From Prodigiosinella aquatilis (GTDB lineage Bacteria; Pseudomonadota; Gammaproteobacteria; Enterobacterales; Enterobacteriaceae), in the NCBI GenBank assembly GCA_030388725.1, contig CP128857.1:3534001-3598000 (forward strand): DNA of 64,000 nt, given 5' to 3'. This document shows, piece by piece, positions 44,502 through 56,900 of the stretch. Numbering within the stretch: position 1 is the stretch's first letter; every line of letters begins with the position of its first letter. The notes under the pieces were generated by a model that saw only the letters and a program-made list of their open reading frames with translations, had not been told where the DNA came from and searched no databases. The translations under genes were made by a program, and so were the position numbers.

Positions 44502-44536
44502 ATAAAAACGGCCTGTCGGTTTCCCCGGCAAGCCGT
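44502..44536 (-). terminator. Terminator of the adhesin operon
   Basis: On the minus strand ACGGC/GCCGT outer arms with an imperfect TGCCGG/CCGACA inner stem are followed by TTTTTATG. It lies 23 bases beyond the stop of the small gene at 44559-44900 and between it and convergent lapD. Confidence 0.65.
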
Positions 44537-44558
44537 CTCAATATACAGCCATATATCG

Positions 44559-44900
44559 TCAAAACATTTTATCTTCATCTTCACGGATCAATGCATCCAA
44601 CCCACCCAGCACTTCACGTGCCTGCGATCGATTAATCAATTTTATCTGTGCTGCGACAGGAAAATCCGTGATATTCACTTGACCCTTATTGATCAAGACC
44701 TGAATTAAATCTTCCAGCACACGAACCATTTCCAGATCGCTGTTGCGCAACTTCTGTAGACTGGACAAAATGACTTCCTGATTGTTCAGCCATGCGATTG
44801 CTTCCACAGAATCTTCCGCTAGTTCGCCATTCATTTCAGGAAACGGTGACTCTTCAACCCTGATTAAATTGCTATTGCTGTCTCGCAAAATATAGAACAT
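44559..44900 (-). CDS. Small uncharacterised protein downstream of the LapA-like adhesin
   Basis: 113 residues with the start at 44900 (MFYILRDSNSNLIRVEESPFPEM), preceded by AAGGG; an upstream in-frame ATG at 44972 abuts the adhesin stop and lacks support. The protein is acidic, without signal peptide or membrane segment. It is predicted helical in SSLQKLRNSDLEMVRVLEDLIQVLI and then has NITDFPVAAQIKLINRSQAREV. Similar short proteins are, as far as I recall, sometimes annotated as tryptophan synthase beta-like in Pseudomonas, but there is no PLP site or catalytic domain. Its placement between the adhesin and lapD, 72 bases after the adhesin, suggests a cytoplasmic accessory role in adhesin production. 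Function unknown. Confidence 0.8.
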   Translation of the reverse strand: MFYILRDSNSNLIRVEESPFPEMNGELAEDSVEAIAWLNNQEVILSSLQKLRNSDLEMVRVLEDLIQVLINKGQVNITDFPVAAQIKLINRSQAREVLGGLDALIREDEDKMF

Positions 44901-44972
44901 AGACAACCCTTTTTTATTTTCAGAGAAGAGCGCCGCACATACCGTACGATGCTCTCTGTATCCAATGCACAA

Positions 44973-47900
44973 TCAAGCCGCACTGGGTTCTGGTTTGCTA
45001 ATCAAACTCTCTACTGAAGGCAGTACGCCATGATAGTGATCCAACGTGATAGAGACATCCGGCGTACCACCACTTGCTCCATTAAACTGCCCTTGCGTGC
45101 TCACCTCAATGGTAGGTGAACCATCACTCTCTGTAATACGAATATAGTGGCTAATATCAGTTCCTGATTTCAGTTCCCCTACCAGATCACTCAGATCAAT
45201 CCGATCACCCTCACCAGGATTAAAATCTTTAATCACATCATGGCCGGTATCACCAGATTGCCAGGTAAAGGTATCTGCGCCAGCACCACCGGTCAGAATA
45301 TTATTACCGGAGCCGCCAATCAGGATATCATCCCCAGAGCCGCCGTAAAGGATATCATTACCCATACCACCATTAAGCACATCCTTACCACCCTGACCAA
45401 ACAGGATATCGTTTCCCACACCACCATTCAGAATGTCATTACCGTCATGTGATGATGAAAGATCGAACTCTGCGCTATGTCCGGAAATGTAGTTATGCAT
45501 TTCCTGAACCGTCAATGATTCTCCCGTGGAGGTATTGAGCTTACCAGCAATATAATGCTGCAACGCCGTCAGCCCATTTCCTTCAATCCCATCAAAGGTA
45601 ATCGAATCACCAAACAGTATATCGTTGCCGCTGCCACCGGATAACGTATCATCGCCCGCCATTGCAGGCTGATTACTACCGAGAATCGCATCATTTAACT
45701 GAGTGGGATCAATGTGATCCTGCACTACGCCATCCGAATCATAATTCACCAAGCTAGCCGCATTCAGAGAATCCCCGATGCCGATCGCTTCTACCGTAGA
45801 GACATTCTGCAGCAGTGCAAATGCGTCCTGAGAGTTGGTTATTGTTGAATGCGTCGTGCTGTTTCCGGTGCCATCCAGATAAGATATTTCATAAGTACCA
45901 TCTCCTTCGGCATTGACATGACCAATAACCGAGCGATAGACCTGGTTACCCCATCCCTGAGAGTACGAATAAACATCGCCGTTAGTGTCAATCACTTCTC
46001 GGGCCGCCCCCATGATATTCATGGAATAGGACTGCCCTTGCTGGTAATCAATATTGTCGATGTTCAGTGTTTGTGTTTGCCACCAGCTATTACTGACAAC
46101 AGCAGAATCCGTTTCACCACTCTGATAGAATGTTGGCTCACCATCGGTAATAAAATAGGTCAGATTGGTGCCTTGATTATGGGTCACCGTATCACTCAGG
46201 AACCAATTGGCGGCGGTTTTAAACACATCCTCATAATTGGTCCCGCCGCCTGAAACCATCGAACCTAACACAGCCGTAAGACTGGACAACGCATTAGGAT
46301 CAGCCAGGTTTACTGATACCGTTTGCCCGACCTGCGAATCAAAATCAGCCAAAAAGACATTGACGGTCCCCGCAGAACTACCGCTGGCACTATGAATCAG
46401 GCTGTTAAATACATCGGTTAATGATGTGATAGCTTTAGCCACGTTCTCTGTCGACATGCTGCCAGAGGAATCCACCAGAAACGCAATATTGTAATTCTGA
46501 CCCTCAACGATTTGCAGTCCGGACACATCACCCACAACTATATCGTTACTGTGTGTACCAGTTATGGTATCACTACCGGAAGTACCTACGGTGACAGCAT
46601 ATTGCTCTACCGATTGAGACGAATAGCCGGTGGCGGAATCATAATTCGCCTGCTCAGTTGCCGTTGCCTGGGCAACAACATCAAATTGCCCCGCATCTAC
46701 CGGCACCTGTAGCGTTATCTGGCCGGCAAGCGAATCGGCGTGCAATGAGTTGGGGATCAGATAGGCACCATCAGCACCGATCGTTACCGTGACGTTATTG
46801 ATATGATCAATTAACACCGTTCCTTCGGGAATGCCTGTCAATGTGATTCCCGACAAGCTCTCGCTGCCATCCGTATCCGTCAACGCCGCAGAGACCGTGA
46901 TGGCATGTTCCTGATAGCCGGCCTGACCCGTTACCGTTTCCTCAGAAGTCGAGGAAGCATCGGCGCTCTTGATAGTACCGTCACCATAAATAATACCGTC
47001 AAGTTTATTAGCACCACCGATTAGCACTACATCGTGATAAGTCACATTGACGGAATCAAAAGTGTTCACCGACGTATCGGCATTATTATTTGTCCCGACA
47101 GTGTCGTTATAACCGTCAGCTTGTGTGCCTTGGATGAAAATATAGTCCGACTTGACCCCTGACGACTCACTCCCGGTATTCCCTGTCACCGCATTTAAGG
47201 TACGATAATTGCCATCTTGCACATATCCACTACCCTCATGCACCACAAAGATGTCGGTATAGTCTCGGCTACCACTGACATTCCCCTGGTTGTAGTAAAC
47301 CACTTCACCATTGCCCACAATTTCCGGCACCGGATCACCAGGAGAAAGCCAGACCCGCACCCCATCACCGATTCTGACAATCACACCATCCTGTACATCA
47401 AAACCACCGGGTTGTTCGCTGCCGCCATTAACCTTGATGTAAGTCGGCGTTTCTCCAACGGTATCACCATTGGTAATCGTCAAAGAGACATCCGGGGCAT
47501 CGGCCACCGGCGTGATATTAACGGAGAGTGTGGCCGTATCCCCATGATTTCCCGCATCATCTACTGGCTGATACGCCATGCCCGTCAGATCAGCACCAGA
47601 AATATTGGCGGCAGGGACAAATCGCAGTTCAAAATCTGCCGACGTAAAGGTCTGCCCGATAGAAACCGCTTTCCATTGCCCATGATCGTTAAAATACAGC
47701 GTTCCTGTACTGGCGTCAGGAAGAGAAGAGATCACAATGCTGCTGGTATCACCGGACGTACCAAGATCACTCCAACTGATGGAGACCGGGGTATCTTCTG
47801 TACCCGTTACTATCTGGTCATGTCCCACTGGTCCGGTAATATCCAGGGTGGCACTGTCCGTATCGCTAGCGTGATTACCTGACGGGCTAGTGGCTGTCGC

Positions 47901-50900
47901 CATCACGGTAACCTGACCCTCAGCCAGCGTGCTGAGATCAGCATGAAGACTCCATTGCCCCTCTACGACCTGTACATTATTTACTGTCACCGATTTACCA
48001 TTTGCATCGGTAAACACCAGATCGACGGCGCTCTCACTACTGGTGCCACCCACTGCGGTATTAGCCAATTCACCCTGACTGATATAACCGTCATTACCAG
48101 CAAATTCAGTAATAGCGACATCGGGTTCGGTAGTATCGACCATATAAGATCGATCGGCAGTAGCGGTCATGGTGTTACCCGCTTCATCCTGTATGGTTAC
48201 CGCGGCACTAATCTGACTATGCATTGCCAGCACACTGCCAAGTATGCTAACACTCCAACTGATACCATCGGCATTCACTATAGTGGCGTAAGTCCGGTCA
48301 CCAACGGTGACAATAACCGTATCCCCCGCCTGTACATCTTTCCCTACCGAACCACTGATGATTTGAGTCTGCCCGCTTTCCGCCTCGTTCAGCGTATTGT
48401 CCGCCGTCACTGGATCGATGGTAATACTGGCCTCCGGTGCGCTGGTGTCCACCTGATAGGCATGATCGGCGCTCGCACTGGTACTGTTACCCGCCGTGTC
48501 GCTGGTGGTCACCGTGGCCTGAATGGCGGCATTCGTCGCCAGCACACTGCCCGGCACGCTGACGCTCCACACCCGGCTGCCGTCACCGGCGCTGGTGACC
48601 TGCGTCTGGTAGGTCGCCGAGCCGATGGTCACCGTGACCGTGTCGCCGACCTGCACATCGTTGCCGACGGTGCCGCTGACGGTCTGATTCTGTCCGGCTT
48701 CCGCGGTATTAATCGTGTTGTCCGCGGTCACCGCATCGATGGTAATACTGGCTTCTGGTGCGCTGGTATCGACCTGATAACTGTGGTCAGCCGTCGCGGT
48801 AGCGGGATTGCCTGCTGCATCGGCAGTCGTGACCGTCGCCTGAATGGCCGCATTCGTCGCCAGCACACTGCCCGGCACGCTGACGCTCCACACCCGGCTG
48901 CCATCACTGGCCGTAGTCACCTGGGTCTGGTAGGTCGCCGAACCGATGGTGACGGTGACCGTGTCGCCCACCTGCACATCGTTGCCGACGGTGCCGCTGA
49001 CGGTCTGGTTCTGTCCGGCTTCCACGGCATTAATCGTGTTGTCGGCGGTCACCGCATCGATGGTAATACTGGCTTCTGGTGCGCTGGTGTCGACCTGATA
49101 ACTGTGGTCAGCCGTCGCGGTGGCCGGGTTACCCGCCGCATCGGCAGTCGTGACGGTGGCCTGAATAGCCGCATTCGTCGCCAATACACTGCCCGGCACG
49201 CTGACGCTCCACACCCGGCTGCCATCACTGGCGCTGGTGACCTGGGTCTGGTAGGTCGCCGAGCCGATGGTCACCGTGACCGTGTCGCCCACCTGCACAT
49301 CGTTGCCGACGGTGCCGCTGACGGTCTGGTTCTGCCCGGCTTCCGCGGCATTAATCGTGTTGTCGGCGGTCACCGCATCAATAGTGATGCTGGCCTCCGG
49401 CGCGCGGGTGTCGACCTGATAGGCATGATCAGCGGTGGCGCTGGCCGGGTTACCCGCCGTGTCGCTGGTGGTCACCGTGGCCTGAATGGCCGCGTTCGTC
49501 GCCAGCACACTGCCCGGCACGCTGACGCTCCATACCCGACTGCCATCACCGGCGCTGGTCACCTGGGTCTGGTAGGTCGCCGAACCGATGGTGACGGTGA
49601 CGGTGTCGCCCACCTGCACATCGTTGCCGACGGTGCCGCTCACCGTCTGGTTCTGTCCGGCCTCCGCGGCATTAATGGTGTTGTCCGCGGTCACCGCATC
49701 AATACTGATGCTGGCCTCCGGTGCGCTGGTGTCCACCTGATAACTGTGGTCGGCGGTGGCGCTGGCCAGGTTACCCGCCGCATCGGCAGTCGTGACGGTG
49801 GCCTGAATGGCCGCATTCGTCGCCAATACACTGCCCGGCACACTGACGCTCCACACCCGGCTGCCATCACTGGCGCTGGTGACCTGCGTCTGGTAGGTCG
49901 CCGAGCCGATGGTGACGGTGACCGTGTCGCCCACCTGCACATCGTTGCCGACGGTGCCACTGACGGTCTGGTTCTGCCCGGCTTCCGCGGCATTAATGGT
50001 GTTATCCGCCGTCAGCGCATCAATAGTGATGCTGGCCTCCGGTGCACTGGTATCCACCTGATAACTGTGGTCAGCCGTCGCGGTGGTACTGTTACCGGCG
50101 GTGTCGGCAGTCGTGACGGTGGCCTGAATGGCGCTCTGTCCGGCCAATACGCTGCCCGGCACGCTGACGCTCCACACCCGGCTGCCGTCACTGGCCGTAG
50201 TCACCTGGGTCTGGTAAGTCTGGCTACCGATGGTCACCGTGACCGTGTCGCCCACCTGCACATCGTTGCCGACGGTGCCGCTGACGGTCTGGTTCTGCCC
50301 GGCTTCGACCTGATTCAGAACATTATCTGCCGTCAGCGCATCGATGGTAATACTGGCCTCCGGCGCCGTGGTATCGACCTGATAACTGTGGTCGGCGGTG
50401 GCGCTGGCCGGGTTACCCGCCGCATCGGCAGTCGTGACGGTGGCCTGAATGGCGTTCTGTCCGGCCAATACGCTGCCCGGCACGCTGACGCTCCACACCC
50501 GGCTGCCATCACCGGCCGTAGTCACCTGGGTCTGGTAGCTCTGACTGCCGATGGTCACCGTGACCGTGTCGCCCACCTGCACATCGTTACCGACGGTGCC
50601 GCTGACGGTCTGGTTCTGTCCGGCTTCGGCCTGATTCAGAACATTATCTGCGGTCACCGCATCGATAGTGATGCTGGCCTCCGGTGCACTGGTATCCACC
50701 TGATAGCTGTGGTCGGCGGTGGCGCTGGTACTGTTACCGGCGGTGTCGGCAGTCGTGACCGTCGCCTGAATGGCGGCATTCGTCTCCAGCACACTGCCCG
50801 GCACGCTGACGCTCCACACCCGGCTGCCGTCACCGGCACTGGTCACCTGGGTCTGGTAGGTCGCCGAGCCGATGGTCACCGTGACGGTGTCGCCCACCTG

Positions 50901-53900
50901 CACATCGTTACCGACGGTGCCGCTGACGGTCTGGTTCTGTCCGGCTTCCACGGCATTAATCGTGTTGTCGGCGGTCACCGCATCGATGGTAATACTGGCC
51001 TCCGGCGCGCGGGTGTCGACCTGATAACTGTGGTCAGCCGTCGCGGTAGCGGGATTACCCGCCGCATCGGCAGTCGTGACGGTGGCCTGAATAGCCGCAT
51101 TCGTCGCCAATACACTGCCCGGCACGCTGACGCTCCACACCCGGCTGCCATCACCGGCGCTGGTCACCTGGGTCTGGTAGGTCGCCGAACCGATGGTGAC
51201 GGTGACGGTGTCGCCCACCTGCACATCGTTGCCCACCGTGCCGCTGACGGTCTGATTCTGTCCGGCTTCCGCGGTATTAATCGTGTTGTCCGCGGTCACC
51301 GCATCGATGGTAATACTGGCTTCTGGTGCGCTGGTATCGACCTGATAGGCATGATCGGCACTCGCACTGGTACTGTTACCGGCCGTGTCTGTAGTCGTGA
51401 CGGTGGCCTGAATGGCCGCATTTGTCGCCAGCACACTGCCCGGCACGCTGATGCTCCACACCCGGCTGCCATCACTGGCGCTGGTGACCTGGGTCTGGTA
51501 GGTCGCCGAGCCGATGGTCACCGTGACCGTGTCGCCCACCTGCACATCGTTACCGACGGTGCCGCTGACGGTCTGGTTCTGTCCGGCTTCCGCGGCATTA
51601 ATCGTGTTGTCGGCCGTCAGCGCGTCAATAGTGATGCTGGCCTCCGGCGCGCTGGTATCCACCTGATAGCTATGGTCAGCCGTCGCGCTGGCCGGGTTAC
51701 CCGCCGCATCGGTAGTCGTGACCGTCGCCTGAATAGCGGCGTTCGTCGCCAGCACGCTGCCCGGCACGCTGACGCTCCACACCCGGCTGCCATCACTGGC
51801 CGTAGTCACCTGGGTCTGGTAGGTCGCCGAGCCGATGGTCACCGTGACCGTGTCGCCCACCTGCACATCGTTGCCGACGGTGCCGCTGACGGTCTGGTTC
51901 TGTCCGGCTTCCGCGGCATTAATGGTGTTGTCGGCGGTCAGCGCATCGATAGTGATGCTGGCCTCCGGTGCACTGGTATCCACCTGATAGCTGTGGTCGG
52001 CGGTGGCGCTGGTACTGTTACCGGCGGTGTCGGCAGTCGTGACCGTCGCCTGAATGGCACTCTGCCCGGCCAGCACACTGCCCGGCACACTGACGCTCCA
52101 CACCCGGCTGCCGTCACCGGCCGTAGTCACCTGGGTCTGGTAGCTCTGGCTGCCGATAGTGACGGTGACGGTGTCGCCCACCTGCACATCGTTACCGACG
52201 GTGCCGCTGACGGTCTGGTTCTGTCCGGCTTCCGCCTGATTCAGAACATTATCTGCGGTCAGCGCATCGATGGTAATACTGGCCTCCGGCGCGCTGGTGT
52301 CCACCTGATAGGCGTGATCAGCGCTCGCGCTGGCCGGGTTACCCGCCGCATCGGTAGTCGTGACCGTCGCCTGAATAGCGGCGTTCGTCGCCAGCACGCT
52401 GCCCGGCACGCTGACACTCCATACCCGGCTGCCGTCGCTGGCGCTGGTGACCTGCGTCTGGTAGCTCTGGCTGCCGATGGTCACCGTGACGGTGTCGCCC
52501 ACCTGCACATCGTTGCCGACGGTGCCGCTGACGGTCTGGTTCTGTCCGGCTTCCGCCTGATTCAGAACATTATCTGCGGTCAGCGCATCGATGGTAATAC
52601 TGGCCTCCGGCGCGCTGGTGTCCACCTGATAGGCGTGATCAGCGCTCGCGCTGGCCGGGTTACCCGCCGCATCGGCAGTCGTGACGGTGGCCTGAATGGC
52701 GGCGTTCGTCGCCAGCACACTGCCCGGCACGCTGACGCTCCACACCCGGCTGCCGTCGCTGGCGCTGGTGACCTGCGTCTGGTAGCTCTGGCTACCGATA
52801 GTGACGGTGACGGTATCGCCGACCTGCACATCGTTACCCACCGTGCCGCTCACCGTCTGGTTCTGCCCGGCTTCGACCTGATTCAGAACATTATCTGCGG
52901 TCAGCGCATCAATGGTAATACTGGCTTCTGGTGCGCTGGTGTCCACCTGATAGGCATGATCAGCGCTCGCACTGGTACTGTTACCCGCCGTGTCGCTGGT
53001 GGTCACCGTGGCCTGAATGGCCGCATTCGTCGCCAGCACACTGCCCGGCACGCTGACGCTCCAGACCCGGCTACCGTCGCTGGCGCTGGTGACCTGGGTC
53101 TGGTAAGTCTGGCTGCCGATAGTCACCGTGACCGTGTCGCCCACCTGCACATCGTTGCCCACCGTGCCGCTGACGGTCTGGTTCTGCCCGGCTTCCGCGG
53201 CATTAATGGTGTTATCCGCTGTCACCGCATCAATAGTGATGCTGGCCTCCGGTGCGCTGGTGTCGACCTGATAACTGTGGTCAGCCGTCGCGGTGGTACT
53301 GTTACCGGCGGTGTCGGCAGTCGTGACGGTGGCCTGAATGGCCGCATTCGTCGCCAATACACTGCCCGGCACGCTGACGCTCCACACCCGGCTGCCGTCG
53401 CTGGCGCTGGTGACCTCGGTCTGGTAAGTCTGGCTGCCGATGGTGACGGTGACGGTGTCGCCCACCTGCACATCGTTACCCACCGTGCCGCTCACCGTCT
53501 GGTTCTGTCCGGCTTCCGCGGCATTAATGGTGTTGTCGGCGGTCACCGCATCAATAGTGATGCTGGCCTCCGGTGCGCGGGTATCGACCTGATAGGCATG
53601 ATCAGCGCTCGCACTGGTACTGTTACCCGCCGCATCGGCAGTTGTGACCGTCGCCTGAATGGCCGCGTTCGTCGCCAATACACTGCCCGGCACACTGACG
53701 CTCCACACCCGGCTGCCGTCACCGGCCGTAGTCACCTGGGTCTGGTAGCTCTGGCTGCCGATAGTGACGGTGACGGTGTCGCCCACCTGCACATCGTTGC
53801 CGACGGTGCCGCTGACGGTCTGGTTCTGTCCGGCTTCCACGGCATTAATCATGTTGTCGGCGGTCACCGCATCGATGGTAATACTGGCCTCCGGCGCGCG

Positions 53901-56900
53901 GGTGTCGACCTGATAACTGTGGTCAGCCGTCGCGGTGGTACTGTTACCGGCGGTGTCGGCAGTCGTGACGGTGGCCTGAATGGCACTCTGCCCGGCCAGC
54001 ACACTGCCCGGCACGCTGACGCTCCACACCCGGCTGCCGTCACCGGCGCTGGTGACCTGCGCCTGGTAGCTCTGGCTACCGATGGTCACCGTGACCGTGT
54101 CGCCCACCTGCACATCGTTACCCACCGTGCCGCTCACCGTCTGGTTCTGTCCGGCTTCCGCCTGATTCAGAACATTATCTGCCGTCAACGTATCGATGGT
54201 AATACTGGCTTCCGGCGCGCTGGTGTCCACCTGATAGGCGTGATCGGCACTCGCGGTGGCCGGGTTACCTGCCGCATCGGCAGTCGTGACGGTGGCCTGA
54301 ATGGCCGCATTTGTCGCCAGCACACTGCCCGGCACGCTGATGCTCCACACCCGGCTGCCATCACTGGCGCTGGTGACCTGGGTCTGGTAGGTCGCCGAGC
54401 CGATGGTCACCGTGACCGTGTCGCCCACCTGCACATCGTTACCGACGGTGCCGCTGACGGTCTGGTTCTGTCCGGCTTCCGCGGCATTAATCGTGTTGTC
54501 GGCGGTCACCGCATCGATGGTAATGCTGGCCTCCGGCGCCGTGGTATCGACCTGATAACTGTGGTCGGCGGTGGCGCTGGCCGGGTTACCCGCCGCATCG
54601 GCAGTCGTGACGGTGGCCTGAATGGCGCTCTGTCCGGCCAATACACTGCCCGGCACGCTGATGCTCCACACCCGGCTGCCGTCGCTGGCGCTGGTGACCT
54701 GCGTCTGGTAAGTCTGGCTACCGATGGTGACGGTGACGGTGTCGCCCACCTGCACATCGTTACCCACCGTGCCGCTCACCGTCTGGTTCTGTCCGGCCTC
54801 CGCGGCATTAATCGTGTTGTCGGCGGTCACCGCATCGATAGTGATGCTGGCCTCCGGCGCCGTGGTATCGACCTGATAACTGTGGTCGGCGGTGGCGCTG
54901 GCCGGGTTACCCGCCGCATCGGCAGTCGTGACGGTGGCCTGAATGGCGCTCTGTCCGGCCAATACACTGCCCGGCACGCTGATGCTCCACACCCGGCTGC
55001 CGTCGCTGGCGCTGGTGACCTGCGTCTGGTAAGTCTGGCTACCGATGGTGACGGTGACGGTGTCGCCCACCTGCACATCGTTACCCACCGTGCCGCTCAC
55101 CGTCTGGTTCTGTCCGGCCTCCGCGGCATTAATCGTGTTGTCGGCGGTCACCGCATCGATAGTGATGCTGGCCTCCGGTGCACTGGTATCCACCTGATAG
55201 CTGTGGTCGGCGGTGGCGCTGGTACTGTTACCGGCGGTGTCGGCAGTCGTGACGGTGGCCTGAATGGCACTCTGCCCGGCCAATACACTGCCCGGCACAC
55301 TGACGCTCCACACCCGGCTGCCGTCACCGGCCGTAGTCACCTGCGTCTGGTAGGTCGCCGAGCCGATGGTCACGGTGACCGTATCGCCCACCTGCACATC
55401 GTTGCCGACGGTGCCACTGACGGTCTGGTTCTGCCCGGCTTCGGCGGCATTAATGGTGTTATCCGCCGTCAGCGCATCAATAGTGATGCTGGCCTCCGGT
55501 GCACTGGTATCGACCTGATAACTGTGGTCAGCCGTCGCGGTGGTACTGTTACCGGCCGTGTCGCTGGTGGTCACCGTGGCCTGAATGGCCGCATTCGTCG
55601 CCAGCACACTGCCCGGCACACTGACGCTCCACACCCGGCTGCCATCACCGGCCGTAGTCACCTGGGTCTGGTAAGTCTGGCTACCGATAGTCACGGTGAC
55701 GGTGTCGCCCACCTGCACATCGTTGCCCACCGTGCCGCTGACGGTCTGGTTCTGCCCGGCTTCCGCGGCATTAATGGTGTTATCCGCCGTCAGCGCATCA
55801 ATAGTGATGCTGGCCTCCGGTGCACTGGTGTCCACCTGATAGGCGTGATCAGCGCTCGCGCTGGCCGGGTTACCCGCCGCATCGGTAGTCGTGACCGTCG
55901 CCTGAATAGCGGCGTTCGTCGCCAGCACGCTGCCCGGCACGCTGACACTCCATACCCGGCTGCCGTCGCTGGCGCTGGTGACCTGCGTCTGGTAGCTCTG
56001 GCTGCCGATGGTCACCGTGACGGTGTCGCCCACCTGCACATCGTTGCCGACGGTGCCGCTGACGGTCTGATTCTGTCCGGCTTCGGCGGTATTAATCGTG
56101 TTGTCGGCGGTCACCGCATCAATAGTGATGCTGGCCTCCGGCGCGCGGGTGTCCACCTGATAGGCGTGATCGGCGCTCGCGCTAGCCGGGTTACCCGCCG
56201 TGTCGCTGGTGGTCACCGTGGCCTGAATGGCGGCATTCATCGCCAGCACGCTGCCCGGCACGCTGACGCTCCACACCCGGCTGCCATCACCGGCCGTAGT
56301 CACCTGGGTCTGGTAGCTCTGACTGCCGATGGTCACCGTGACCGTGTCGCCCACCTGCACATCGTTACCCACCGTGCCGCTCACCGTCTGGTTCTGTCCG
56401 GCTTCGGCCTGATTCAGAACATTATCTGCCGTCAGCGCATCGATGGTAATACTGGCCTCTGGTGCGCTGGTGTCCACCTGATAGGCATGATCGGCACTCG
56501 CACTGGTACTGTTACCGGCGGTGTCGGCAATCGTGACGGTGGCCTGAATGGCGGCGTTCGTCGCCAGCACGCTGCCCGGTACGCTGACGCTCCACACCCG
56601 GCTGCCGTCGCTGGCGCTGGTGACCTGCGTCTGGTAGGTCGCCGAGCCGATGGTGACGGTGACCGTGTCGCCCACCTGCACATCGTTGCCGACGGTGCCG
56701 CTGACGGTCTGGTTCTGTCCGGCTTCCGCCTGATTCAGAACATTATCTGCGGTCAGCGCATCGATGGTAATACTGGCCTCCGGCGCGCTGGTGTCCACCT
56801 GATAGGCGTGATCAGCGCTCGCGCTAGCCGGGTTACCCGCCGTGTCGCTGGTGGTCACCGTGGCCTGAATGGCGGCATTCATCGCCAGCACGCTGCCCGG

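Noticed and set aside
44559..44900. Tryptophan synthase beta-like assignment
   Set aside because: 113 residues with no PLP-binding lysine context or catalytic domain; the name is not supported.
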